A stretch of DNA of 28,166 nt, taken from contig JBAZOW010000006.1 of the NCBI GenBank assembly GCA_041648495.1, positions 1 to 28,166 of the forward strand, written 5' to 3'. Shown in pieces: positions 1 to 7,181 of the stretch. The stretch is from Patulibacter sp041648495. Lineage in GTDB: Bacteria; Actinomycetota; Thermoleophilia; Solirubrobacterales; Solirubrobacteraceae. Below the pieces are notes generated by a model. That model was not told the DNA's origin. It searched no databases and saw nothing but the letters and a program-made list of their open reading frames with translations. Within the stretch, counting starts at the first letter, position 1; each line of letters begins with the position of its first letter. Both the position numbers and the translations under genes were made by a program.

Positions 1-663
1 GAAGAGGGACGATCCGCAAGGTTGACCCTCACCTACGAACGAGCACCGGGTCAACCGATGCTCCGCTTCTCGAGCCTCTACGATCGCGTCTCGGCCTACA
101 ACGTCACCGTAGAAGCGGTGCTCCTGCCGATTCCCCCCGTACCGCCCGACACCGACGGCGATGGCGTCCCGGACGCGGTGGACGCGTGCCCCGACTTGCG
201 GGGACTGCCGACCACCGGCTGCCCTGACCGCGACGGTGACGGCATCCCCGACGCGTCGGATCGCTGCACCAGCACGCCCGGGCCAGCCAGCGCCGCGGGG
301 TGCCCCGACGAAGATGGCGACGGCGTGCCGACCTCCGACGACCGTTGCCCAACGGCCGCGGGCCCCGGACCGACCGGCTGCCCGCCCCCGCCGCCGCGGT
401 GCAAGATCGGCAAAGCCAGCGTGCGGAAGGGTCGAACGCTTCCGATCAGCTGCTCGCGACTGGCGTCGGGCACACGGATCGAAGCACGCTGGTACCGGTT
501 CACGTCCCGGTCGAAGCGGGGCAAGCGCGTCGGATCGGCCTACGTGACGGTCCGCTCCGGAGCCGGCCGGATCCCGTCGGGTCGGCGCAGCCGCGGGGAG
601 TACCGGATCTCGCTGTGGCACGGATCGCAGAAGCTCTCGTCGCGTTCCATCAGGGTGCGCTGA
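1..663 (+). CDS. Secreted or surface protein with thrombospondin type-3-like Ca-binding repeats (3' part)
   Basis: The frame is open from base 1, so the gene begins upstream of the window; a TTG at 22 is probably internal. About 220 codons are visible. Three repeats of the type DxDGDGxPDxxDxC lie at roughly residues 49-115, each followed by a short Pro/Gly/Ala stretch and a GCPD-like turn with paired cysteines. This is the pattern of thrombospondin type-3 repeats, which bind calcium through the aspartates. A PPPPP linker then leads to a basic, Ser/Arg-rich domain of about 85 residues with predicted beta-strands and two cysteines. Such proteins are usually exported or attached to the cell surface; the signal peptide would lie outside the window. 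Function beyond Ca binding is unknown. Confidence 0.75.
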   Translation, partial: EEGRSARLTLTYERAPGQPMLRFSSLYDRVSAYNVTVEAVLLPIPPVPPDTDGDGVPDAVDACPDLRGLPTTGCPDRDGDGIPDASDRCTSTPGPASAAGCPDEDGDGVPTSDDRCPTAAGPGPTGCPPPPPRCKIGKASVRKGRTLPISCSRLASGTRIEARWYRFTSRSKRGKRVGSAYVTVRSGAGRIPSGRRSRGEYRISLWHGSQKLSSRSIRVR

Positions 664-710
664 CCGGAGCGCATGCACCCCGGACCGACCGGGACGCAGG
701 GCGACTCAAC

Positions 711-716
711 TAGTCT
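711..716 (+). promoter_or_regulatory. Candidate -10 box TAGTCT
   Basis: TAGTCT fits the TANNNT -10 pattern seen repeatedly in this window. It lies about 75 nt before the GTG at 792, so this gene would have a leader with its own Shine-Dalgarno sequence. No convincing -35 box is visible. Confidence 0.35.
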
Positions 717-791
717 GCGGGGTGGGCGCGTGCCGCGCGTCCACCGACCGCCCGGGGCGTCCGCCCCGCCACCCGAACCCCAGGAGAGACC

Positions 792-1010
792 GTGTCCGAC
801 GACAAGCTCCGCGTCAGCATCGGCCTCGACAGCGCTCCGCCGCTGTCCGTCCGCCTCACCGCCGCCCAGCTCCAGACGCTCCGGGACGCGCTCTCCGCCG
901 GCGGATGGACCGACATCGAGGGCGAGGACGCCCGGGTCCACCTGAACCTCGACAAGGTCGTCTTCATCCGGATCGACAAGGACGAGCCCCGCATCGGCTT
1001 CGGCCTCTAG
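792..1010 (+). CDS. Small conserved-looking protein of unknown function, 72 aa
   Basis: GTG start with a good Shine-Dalgarno AGGAG at 782-786. The product is a compact soluble alpha/beta protein with no signal peptide or membrane segment: a strand (residues 6-10), a helix rich in Leu/Arg (about 22-33), then two strands ending in IGFGL. I do not recognise the family. Its stop TAG (1008-1010) abuts the stop of the opposite-strand gene at 1011, forming a TAGCTA palindrome, so the two transcripts converge with zero spacing and no terminator between them. Start and frame are well supported by the ribosome-binding site and by codon pattern; function is not assigned. Confidence 0.7.
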   Translation: MSDDKLRVSIGLDSAPPLSVRLTAAQLQTLRDALSAGGWTDIEGEDARVHLNLDKVVFIRIDKDEPRIGFGL

Positions 1011-1454
1011 CTACTCGAACTCGCGAACCGACTGCCGGGCCGTGCACCGCGGGCCGGCGTCGGGGCCGCACTCGTTGAGCTCGCCCCTGGCGTAGCGCGC
1101 GGGGGCGGTGTCCTCCGACAGGAACGCGCGGTCGCGGTTGGCGTCGAGGCAGGGCTGGAAGGCGTCTTCGGTCTGCGCCACGTAGTTGCAGTAGCGCGTG
1201 ACCTGGGCCAGCCCGCTGCTGGTCCCGCCGCCGCCGGGAACGGGGTCCGTCGAGGGCGGACCGGACGCCAGCGACACGAGCACCACGGCGAAGACGACGA
1301 GCAGCGGGATCACCGCGAACATCCCCATCAGCAGCAGCCGGGTCTGCGAGCGGGCCCGGCGACCCTCGCGCGGACGGTCCGGGTGGTTGCGAAGGTGATC
1401 GGCGAGCGGCGGAAGGCCGTCGTCGGTCCGGTCCTCGGGCGGCTCGGTCGTCAT
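1011..1454 (-). CDS. Single-pass membrane protein with Cys-containing extracytoplasmic domain
   Basis: The 147-aa product has a charged cytoplasmic N terminus (residues 1-40, many Arg/Asp/Pro), one membrane helix at about 41-64 and a short Gly/Pro linker. An external domain follows with four cysteines (YCNY, PCLD, ECGP, RCTA) that could form two disulfides. No catalytic motif was recognised. The start ATG overlaps the stop of the upstream lipid kinase gene as ATGA (1451-1454), so the two are almost certainly co-translated. The context suggests a membrane or lipid-related role, but that is inference. Confidence 0.7.
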   Translation of the reverse strand: MTTEPPEDRTDDGLPPLADHLRNHPDRPREGRRARSQTRLLLMGMFAVIPLLVVFAVVLVSLASGPPSTDPVPGGGGTSSGLAQVTRYCNYVAQTEDAFQPCLDANRDRAFLSEDTAPARYARGELNECGPDAGPRCTARQSVREFE

Positions 1455-2323
1455 CGCGTGGCGCTCCCGTCGGCGTCGATCGGGATCAGCACGCGGACGG
1501 GGCCCAGCGGATGGGCCGTCACGTCGCCCAGCTCGACCAGCTCGCCGTCGACGTTCCAGCGCGGCTCGGGCCGCACGTCGACCGTGATCCGGTGGCCGCG
1601 GAACCGACGGACCCCGCCCCGGTCGCCGCCGCGGCGCATCCCCCAGACCCGGCGCAACAGCCCGATCCGGGTGCCGGCTTCGACCACGTAGGCCTCGATC
1701 GCGGCCGTCTCCGGGTCCGACTCCGGCAGCTGGGCGATCCCGCCGAAGGTCCCGGTCGACGCGATCAGCACCTGCCAGGCGTCCCCGCAGAACTGCTCGG
1801 CGCCGTCAACCGTCACCCGCGTGCTGATGTGCTTGCCGCGGACGGCGGCGATCCCGGCGCCGATCGCGTAGGCCACCGGACCGAGCTGCTTCTTGAGCGG
1901 CGCGGCCTCCTCGGCGGCGTTGACCGCCAGCCCGATCGAGGCGACGTTGACGAACGGGCGCCCGTCGATCGTGGCGCCCCAGACGGCGAGCCGGCGAGCG
2001 TCGGGATCGACCGCGACGGTCAGCGCCTCGTCGAAGTCCGGAGGAACGCCGATCGCCCGCGCGAAGTCGTTGGCGGTGCCGGCGGGCAGCACGGCCATCG
2101 TGCTCCCGGCGGCGGCGCAGGCCGCGAAGACGCAGCCGATCGAGCCGTCGCCACCCGCGACGACGACGCGGTCGGCGCCGCTGGCGGCCGCGGCGTCCGC
2201 CTCGTCGAGCGTGAAGGTCGTGACCTCGTGCCCCAGCTCGCGCAGCCGCGCCGCGATCTCGTCGGGCGACCGCCCCGCGCCGGACTTGGGATTGGCGACG
2301 AGCGCGAGTTGCACAGCATCCAT
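1451..2323 (-). CDS. Diacylglycerol kinase catalytic-domain lipid kinase (YegS/BmrU-like)
   Basis: The 290-aa product has the family's usual length and order. An N-terminal NPKSGAG stretch (about 11-17) is followed by the nucleotide-binding GGDGS motif (about 58-62, where most members have GGDGT), then PAGTANDFAR (about 81-90). A C-terminal beta-sandwich carries NVDGELVE. These enzymes phosphorylate diacylglycerol or related lipids at the membrane with ATP. The ATG at 2323 is preceded by no clear Shine-Dalgarno. The gene is divergent from a PAP2 phosphatase, whose possible start overlaps it, and is followed by an ATGA-coupled membrane protein. The true lipid substrate cannot be told from sequence; bacterial members range from DgkB-type to YegS-type. 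Confidence 0.88.
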   Translation of the reverse strand: MDAVQLALVANPKSGAGRSPDEIAARLRELGHEVTTFTLDEADAAAASGADRVVVAGGDGSIGCVFAACAAAGSTMAVLPAGTANDFARAIGVPPDFDEALTVAVDPDARRLAVWGATIDGRPFVNVASIGLAVNAAEEAAPLKKQLGPVAYAIGAGIAAVRGKHISTRVTVDGAEQFCGDAWQVLIASTGTFGGIAQLPESDPETAAIEAYVVEAGTRIGLLRRVWGMRRGGDRGGVRRFRGHRITVDVRPEPRWNVDGELVELGDVTAHPLGPVRVLIPIDADGSATR

Positions 2324-2336
2324 GTTGCCGGACGCC

Positions 2337-2342
2337 TACCCT
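2337..2342 (+). promoter_or_regulatory. -10 box TACCCT, 6 nt before a GTG start (leaderless type)
   Basis: TACCCT is followed by 6 nt and then GTG at 2349, so transcription would begin at or next to the start codon. It favours GTG 2349 over ATG 2322 as the PAP2 start. The box lies only 14 nt upstream of the divergent lipid kinase ATG. Confidence 0.55.
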
Positions 2343-2348
2343 GACTGC

Positions 2349-3056
2349 GTGGCCGTTCCCCTGACGTTCCTGACGCCGGACCCCCGGCTGCGCCGCGAGG
2401 CGATCGACGCCCGGCGCAGTCTGCTCGCCCGGGCGCTGCGTGGGCCGGCCGGCCGCGCGTTCGTCCGGGCCGACATGGCGGGCATGCGGCTGATCCGCTC
2501 GACCGCCCGCTCGCGCCGGGCGACCCGCGCGATCGTCGTCTTCTCGCGCAGCGGCGAGCACGGCGCGTTCTGGCTCGCCACCGGCGCCGCCGGGCTGGCG
2601 ATCGACCGTGACCGGCGCGAGCAGTGGGTGGTCGGGCTGGCCGCAGTCGGTACCGCCTACCTGGCGAACTCCGCGATCAAGCAGTTCGCCCGCCGCCCCC
2701 GCCCGCAGCTGCGGGACCTGCCGCCGCTGATCCCGACGCCGACCCAGCTGTCGTTCCCGTCGTCGCACTCGGCGTCGTCGTTCGCCGCCGCGACCGCCTA
2801 CGCCGGCCTGCTGCCGCGCGGTCCGCTGCTGGCGACCGCCGGCGCGATGGCGCTGTCGCGCGTCCACCTGGGCGTGCACTACCCGACCGACATCGCCGTC
2901 GGCGCCGCCCTCGGCTGCGTCGTCGGTGGTGCCGTGCGCGACGTCGGGGACCGCGTGATCGCCCGCCGCGCCGCCGCCCGCGCCCCGCAGAGCTTCCCGG
3001 CCCCGCCCGCTGGCGCGGACGCCGATCCCTCCGACCCCGAAGGACCGACCCGATGA
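2349..3056 (+). CDS. PAP2-superfamily membrane phosphatase
   Basis: The 235-aa product carries all three PAP2 phosphatase signatures: KxxxxxxRP at residues 111-118, PSSHS at 137-141 and SRxxxGxHYPTD at 170-181. The conserved histidines are H140 and H176 or H177-region within the last motif. Such enzymes dephosphorylate phosphatidic acid, undecaprenyl diphosphate or similar lipids at the membrane. Four or so hydrophobic helices are present, and the N terminus (about 60 residues, basic) is longer than in minimal members. GTG 2349 is chosen because of the TACCCT box 6 nt upstream; ATG 2322 would add nine residues. Its stop overlaps the ychF start as ATGA (3053-3056). Substrate is not resolved; the neighbouring DAG-kinase-like gene hints at phosphatidic acid. 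Confidence 0.85.
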   Translation: MAVPLTFLTPDPRLRREAIDARRSLLARALRGPAGRAFVRADMAGMRLIRSTARSRRATRAIVVFSRSGEHGAFWLATGAAGLAIDRDRREQWVVGLAAVGTAYLANSAIKQFARRPRPQLRDLPPLIPTPTQLSFPSSHSASSFAAATAYAGLLPRGPLLATAGAMALSRVHLGVHYPTDIAVGAALGCVVGGAVRDVGDRVIARRAAARAPQSFPAPPAGADADPSDPEGPTR

Positions 3057-4141
3057 AGATCGGCATCGTCGGCATGCCCAACGCGGGCAAGTCGTCCCTG
3101 TTCAACGCCCTGACCAAGTCCGGGGCCGAGGCCGCGAACTACCCGTTCACGACGATCGAGCCGAACGTCGCGGTGGTCCCCGTCGAGGACGACCGGATGA
3201 AGCAGATCGCCGAGCAGATGGGCGCGTCGGAGATCGTCTACGACCACATCGACTTCCACGACATCGCCGGCCTGGTCGCGGGTGCCCACAAGGGCGAGGG
3301 CCTGGGCAACAAGTTCCTGGCCAACATCCGCGAGACCGACGCGATCGTCCACGTGGTCCGCGCCCACGACGACCAGAACATCATCCACCCGGACGGTTCG
3401 GTCAACCCGCTGCGCGACATCGAGACGATCGAGACCGAGCTGCTGATGGCCGACCTCGAGCAGGCCGAGCGCCGGATCGAACGGGTCCGCAAGCAGGCGC
3501 GCGGCGGCAACGACGCCGAGGCGATCGCCGAGCTGGCCTGGCTGGAAGAGCTGATCCCGGCGCTCAACGACGGCAAGCCCGCGCGGATGGTCCCCGTCCC
3601 CGAGGATCACCCGAACGTCGTCAAGACGCTCTCGCCGCTGACCGCCAAGCCGGTGCTGTTCGTCGCCAACGTCGACGAGAACGACGCCTCGGGCGCCGTC
3701 CCGACCGCGATCGCCGAGCACGCGGCGGCGATGGGCGCCGTCGCGGTGGCCGTCTCGTCGCGGCTCGAGGCCGAGCTGGTCGAGATGGACGACGAGGAGG
3801 CCGCCGCGATGCGCGAGGAGATGGGCTTCGCCGAGTCCGGGCTCCAGCGGATCGCCCACGGCGCCTTCCAGCTGCTCGACCTGATCACGTTCTTCACGGT
3901 CGGGTCCGGCGTGCGCGGCCAGTCGTGGCACCTGCGGCGCGGGCTGACCGTCTGGCACGCCGCCGGCGAGATCCACACCGACATCCAGCAGGGCTTCGTC
4001 CGTGCCGACGTCGTCGGCTGGGACGAGCTGCTGGAGGCGGGCGGCTACAGCCAGGCCCGTGACAAGGGCACGCTGCGGACCGAGGGGCGCGACTACGTGA
4101 TGCAGGACGGCGACGTGATCACCGTCAAGCACACCAACTGA
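3053..4141 (+). CDS. ychF: YchF/Ola1-type P-loop NTPase
   Basis: The 362-aa product matches YchF in length and in all key motifs: P-loop GMPNAGKS at 7-14, the switch II region DIAGLV at 70-75, and NVDE at 206-209 in place of NKxD. That substitution gives this Obg-family member ATP rather than GTP preference. A helical coiled-coil insertion covers about 125-175, and a C-terminal TGS domain follows (about 280-362, ending GDVITVKHTN). YchF binds ribosomes and is linked to translation and oxidative-stress responses. The ATG overlaps the stop of the PAP2 gene, so it depends on that gene's promoter and on translational coupling. An upstream open extension in the same frame is antisense or out-of-frame noise within the PAP2 gene. 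Confidence 0.96.
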   Translation: MKIGIVGMPNAGKSSLFNALTKSGAEAANYPFTTIEPNVAVVPVEDDRMKQIAEQMGASEIVYDHIDFHDIAGLVAGAHKGEGLGNKFLANIRETDAIVHVVRAHDDQNIIHPDGSVNPLRDIETIETELLMADLEQAERRIERVRKQARGGNDAEAIAELAWLEELIPALNDGKPARMVPVPEDHPNVVKTLSPLTAKPVLFVANVDENDASGAVPTAIAEHAAAMGAVAVAVSSRLEAELVEMDDEEAAAMREEMGFAESGLQRIAHGAFQLLDLITFFTVGSGVRGQSWHLRRGLTVWHAAGEIHTDIQQGFVRADVVGWDELLEAGGYSQARDKGTLRTEGRDYVMQDGDVITVKHTN

Positions 4142-4155
4142 GGTCGTAGCGGCGC

Positions 4156-4187
4156 CCACCGCCGGTCTCGGTTGCCGCCGGCGGTGG
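4156..4187. terminator. Hairpin between convergent genes
   Basis: Perfect 10-bp arms CCACCGCCGG (4156-4165) and CCGGCGGTGG (4178-4187) enclose a 12-nt loop. It sits 14 nt past the ychF stop and before the stop of the opposite gene, so it can serve both directions. There is no U-tract, as is common in GC-rich actinobacteria. Confidence 0.6.
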
Positions 4188-4224
4188 ACTCAGCCGCCGG
4201 CCGGGGGCAGCGCCGCCGGCGGTC

Positions 4225-4521
4225 TCAGCCGCCGGCCGCGATCTCGTCGCGTCGGCGCCGCGCCTCGGCGAACAGCGCCAGCACCTCGTCCTGCCGTTCC
4301 GGCGGGACGGCGATCCGGGTGCCGCCGACGATCGTGCCGCTGACGTCGAAGCCGATGCGCACGTGCAGCATGCCGCGCTTCTCCTTCGCCTCGACGGCGA
4401 CGTGGGAGACGTGGAAGCGCTCGCCCGCCGCCGCGCGGTGCAGCGTCTCGACGATCGTGTCGTCCAGCCGCAGCACGTAGTCGCCGAGCACGATCTCGAT
4501 CGTCGGTCGGGGCTCGGGCAT
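4225..4521 (-). CDS. Unknown soluble protein, 98 aa
   Basis: ATG 4521 (MPEPRPTIEIV...) is preferred over the longer frame start at 4680, because the upstream residues are Arg/Pro-rich and look non-coding. The protein reads as alternating beta-strands (IEIVLGDYVLRL, FHVSHVAVEAKE, MLHVRIGFDV, GGTRIAVP) ending in a highly charged helix (LALFAEARRRRDEIA). That could be a small PH-like fold, but I do not recognise the family. No Shine-Dalgarno or -10 box is clear. A 15-nt copy of the gene's 3' end (including the stop) recurs 35 nt downstream at 4189-4203. Confidence 0.55.
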   Translation of the reverse strand: MPEPRPTIEIVLGDYVLRLDDTIVETLHRAAAGERFHVSHVAVEAKEKRGMLHVRIGFDVSGTIVGGTRIAVPPERQDEVLALFAEARRRRDEIAAGG

Positions 4522-4699
4522 CAGCGGGGGCGGCGCGGGGCGGTCAGCATCGCGGCAGTCTCCCACGCCGCGGGGCCGGTGGCGAGGCCGGCGTCCCCAG
4601 GAACCGGTCCCGGTTGCGGACCGGACCGGCGACGTGGCCCGGGCACACGGTCTGCCGGTCGCGGCGCGAGCATCGGTCACGGATCGACGCCGTCCGCGC

Positions 4700-4705
4700 T
4701 ACGGT
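4700..4705 (+). promoter_or_regulatory. -10 box TACGGT, 6 nt before a GTG start (leaderless type)
   Basis: TACGGT is followed by 6 nt and GTG 4712, the same geometry as at 2337-2351. No Shine-Dalgarno is present, which supports leaderless expression. Confidence 0.55.
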
Positions 4706-4711
4706 TCGTGC

Positions 4712-5359
4712 GTGGCCACCTCTGATGCCCCCGGTCCCGCCCCGACGCCTGCCCCGGTCCCGACCCGGTGGATGTGGTGGGGCCTGGTGCCGATCGGCTT
4801 CGGGGCCTGGGTCCCGCTCGTCGCGGGCTTCAAGGCCAAGAAGCGCGAGTGGATCGCGTGGGGCGCCTTCATCGTCCTCTTCACGCTGTTCGCGTTCTTC
4901 TACCAGGGCGGTGAGGCGGACGAGGACAACGTCGGCGGCGGTCTGCTGGTCGTCGCGTGGATCCTCAGCGGGGCCACCTCGTACGCCCTGATGAAGCCGT
5001 ACCGGCAGCGGATGACCGTGCGCGCCCGCTACGACGCCCAGGTCGAGGAGGCCGAGCACCTCGACGAGGAGCGTCGCGCGGTGATCGACCTGGCCCGCAA
5101 GGACCCGGCCCGCGCCCTCGCGCTCGGCGTCGGCCGACCCGACCTGCCCGGATCGCGTCACGGCTACGTCGTCGACGTCAACCACGCGTCGGCCGGGGTC
5201 GTCGCGACCCTGCCCGGGATCAACAACGAGACCGCCGCGGAGATCGTCCGGTTGCGCGGTGAGTTGAACGGCTTCGACTCGATCGACGACCTCGGTTCGC
5301 TGCTCGACCTGCACCCGCGCGTCGTCGCGACGATGCGCACGCGCGCCGTCGCGTTGTAG
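4712..5359 (+). CDS. Membrane protein with C-terminal helix-hairpin-helix (ComEA-like) domain
   Basis: The 215-aa product from GTG 4712 starts with a Pro/Ala-rich segment, then two membrane helices at about residues 22-38 and 46-62 with a third at about 76-92. A charged coiled-coil follows (VEEAEHLDEERRAVIDLARKD region). The C-terminal domain from about 150 reads VDVNHASAGVVATLPGINNETAAEIVRLR and matches the paired helix-hairpin-helix pattern of ComEA/type II secretion GspK-like proteins. In ComEA this domain binds DNA outside the cell, but here the topology and partner are unknown and no competence genes are nearby. A 21-nt sequence coding for its last seven residues is repeated just after its stop (5371-5391). 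Confidence 0.75.
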   Translation: MATSDAPGPAPTPAPVPTRWMWWGLVPIGFGAWVPLVAGFKAKKREWIAWGAFIVLFTLFAFFYQGGEADEDNVGGGLLVVAWILSGATSYALMKPYRQRMTVRARYDAQVEEAEHLDEERRAVIDLARKDPARALALGVGRPDLPGSRHGYVVDVNHASAGVVATLPGINNETAAEIVRLRGELNGFDSIDDLGSLLDLHPRVVATMRTRAVAL

Positions 5360-5370
5360 CGGCAGCGCTC

Positions 5371-5391
5371 CGCACCCGCGCCGTCGCGCTG
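5371..5391 (+). repeat. Second copy of the preceding gene's C-terminal codons
   Basis: These 21 nt match 5336-5356 at 19 of 21 positions. Both encode RTRAVAL, and both differences are synonymous (ACG/ACC for Thr, TTG/CTG for Leu). The copy is offset by 35 nt, hence in another frame relative to the gene, and has no stop codon of its own next to it. Confidence 0.6.
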
Positions 5392-5416
5392 CGAACCCGG
5401 GTACGAGCCGGCACCC

Positions 5417-5434
5417 GTCGCGATCCTCCGCGAC
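5417..5434. terminator. Weak hairpin after the helix-hairpin-helix gene
   Basis: GTCGCG (5417-5422) pairs with CGCGAC (5429-5434) around a 6-nt loop. It could end the upstream transcript, but the stem is short and such GC-rich pairs arise easily here. Confidence 0.3.
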
Positions 5435-5564
5435 GCGGCGGCATCTGGGAGCATGGCGCATCGCAGATCGCACGCCTCGGCGCCCACCCGCCCGTCCGGC
5501 GGGATCCGTTCGGCCCGGGCCACTGCGCGACGCCCTCGTCGCGATCGGTGTCGCGACAACGGTC

Positions 5565-7172
5565 GTGGCCGGCATCGAGATCGGGCTGCTGCTGGACCAC
5601 CCCCGCCCGGACCCGTGGATCGCGGCGCTCTTCCCGGTCGTCGGCCTGGTCTACCTGGCCGCCGGTCTGCTCGCCTGGGCGCGCCGCCCCGGCAGCCGAC
5701 TCGGGCTGCTGATCGTGGTCGGCGGCTGGGCGTCGATGCTCGTGCCGCTCGGCGAGATCGACGCTCCGACGACGATCGCCGTCGGAGCGGCGAGCGCCAC
5801 GCTGATCCACGCCGTGGTCGCCCACATGCTGGTCGCCTTCCCGACGGGCCGGCTGCACACCGCGACGGAGCGGAACCTCGTCGTCGGCGGGTACGTCGTC
5901 TGCCTCGTCCTGCAAGCGCCGCTGTACCTCTTCGCGTCGGGAACGCCGCTCACGATCACCGTCGATCCGGGACTCGTGGACGTCGGGATCTTCGTCCAGC
6001 GCGCGGGCAGCCTCGTCGTCGTCCCCGGCGTCTGCGTCCTGCTGATCCGGAAGCTGCGCCGTGCCAACCCGGACCAGCAGCGCGTCCTGGCCCCGCTGAC
6101 CGCCTACTTCATCCTCGCGCTGCTCTACATCCCGATCGCGAACTACCTCGGCGAGAAGGCCTTCGATGTCCCGTCCGTCTGGCAGGACGTGGCCCAGCTC
6201 GTGATGCTCGCCCTGGTGCCGATCGTGCTGGTCGTCGCGGCGTCGCGCGGCGGCTTCGAGCGCACCACCGACATCACCGAGCTCGGGGTGTGGCTCGGCG
6301 CCGACGAGGTCGGGCGTCCCGAGCTGCGCGACGCGCTCGCGGCGACGCTGGGCGATCCCACCGTCGAGCTGCTCTTCTGCGTGCCGGGCGAGGACGGGTT
6401 CGTCGACCACCGCGGCATGCCCGTCGACGCGCCGGCCGCGGCGTACGGCCGGGGACTCGTCGACGTCGAGCTCGGCGGGCGCGCGGTCGGGGCGATCGTC
6501 TACGACGCCACCCTGATCGACCGGCCCGACGAGATCCGCGAGGTCGGCCGCGTGATCGTCCTCGCCCTCGAGCGCGAGCGCCTGACCGTCGAACTGCGGG
6601 CGTCGCGGGCGCGACTCGTCGCCGCCGCGGACGGCGAGCGACGGCGGATCGCGCGGGACCTCCACGACGGGCTGCAGTCCCGACTCGTGTTCCTGGGCGT
6701 CCAGACCGATGCCGGTGCCGAGCGGACCGCGATCGGCACCGGGATCCAGACCGCGATCGACGAGCTGCGCGAGCTCGTCGACGGCGTGATGCCGGCCCTG
6801 CTGACCCAGCGCGGGCTGACGGCTGCCGTCGAGGAGCTGCTCGACCGGGTTCCCGCCGCGGTCGCCCTGCAGGCGGACGGGCTCGACGAGCGCGTCGGGC
6901 GGGGCGTCGAGACCGCGGCCTACTTCGTCGTCTCCGAAGCGGTCGTGAACGCGGGCAAGCACGCGAACGCGACCGAGATCGGGGTCGTGCTCCGACGCAC
7001 CGCCGACCGCCTGCACGTCGCCGTCACCGACGATGGCGACGGCGGAGCGCGGCCGGCCGGCGGCATGCGCGGGATGGTCGACCGGATCGAGGCGCAGGGC
7101 GGGGAGATCACGATCGACAGTCCCGCCGGCGACGGCACGCGCGTCCGAGCGGTGATCCCGTGCGGGCCGTGA
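5565..7172 (+). CDS. Orphan membrane sensor histidine kinase (NarL/DesK-type HisKA_3)
   Basis: From GTG 5565 the product is 535 aa. The first 230 residues hold about seven membrane helices. A linker region of about 125 residues follows, then the dimerisation/phosphoacceptor helix ERRRIARDLHDGL with the candidate phosphorylated His at residue 367. A HATPase domain comes next (N-box SEAVVNAGKHANA, G-box region DDGDGG and GGMRGMVDRI). This is the layout of kinases that signal to NarL-family regulators, but no response regulator lies in the window. The start is uncertain: the same frame continues upstream as LRDALVAIGVATTVVAG, which would make a good first membrane helix, yet it has no ATG/GTG/TTG between 5400 and 5565. 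The gene converges on the next one with 9 nt between stops. Confidence 0.85.
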   Translation: MAGIEIGLLLDHPRPDPWIAALFPVVGLVYLAAGLLAWARRPGSRLGLLIVVGGWASMLVPLGEIDAPTTIAVGAASATLIHAVVAHMLVAFPTGRLHTATERNLVVGGYVVCLVLQAPLYLFASGTPLTITVDPGLVDVGIFVQRAGSLVVVPGVCVLLIRKLRRANPDQQRVLAPLTAYFILALLYIPIANYLGEKAFDVPSVWQDVAQLVMLALVPIVLVVAASRGGFERTTDITELGVWLGADEVGRPELRDALAATLGDPTVELLFCVPGEDGFVDHRGMPVDAPAAAYGRGLVDVELGGRAVGAIVYDATLIDRPDEIREVGRVIVLALERERLTVELRASRARLVAAADGERRRIARDLHDGLQSRLVFLGVQTDAGAERTAIGTGIQTAIDELRELVDGVMPALLTQRGLTAAVEELLDRVPAAVALQADGLDERVGRGVETAAYFVVSEAVVNAGKHANATEIGVVLRRTADRLHVAVTDDGDGGARPAGGMRGMVDRIEAQGGEITIDSPAGDGTRVRAVIPCGP

Positions 7173-7181
7173 CCGGCGCGC

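Noticed and set aside
4712..5359. Competence protein ComEA
   Set aside because: Only the helix-hairpin-helix domain matches; three membrane helices and a coiled-coil precede it and no competence genes are nearby.
5220..7016. A 598-codon frame antisense to the histidine kinase
   Set aside because: Acidic/Arg low-complexity product with no domain; the kinase on the other strand explains the region.
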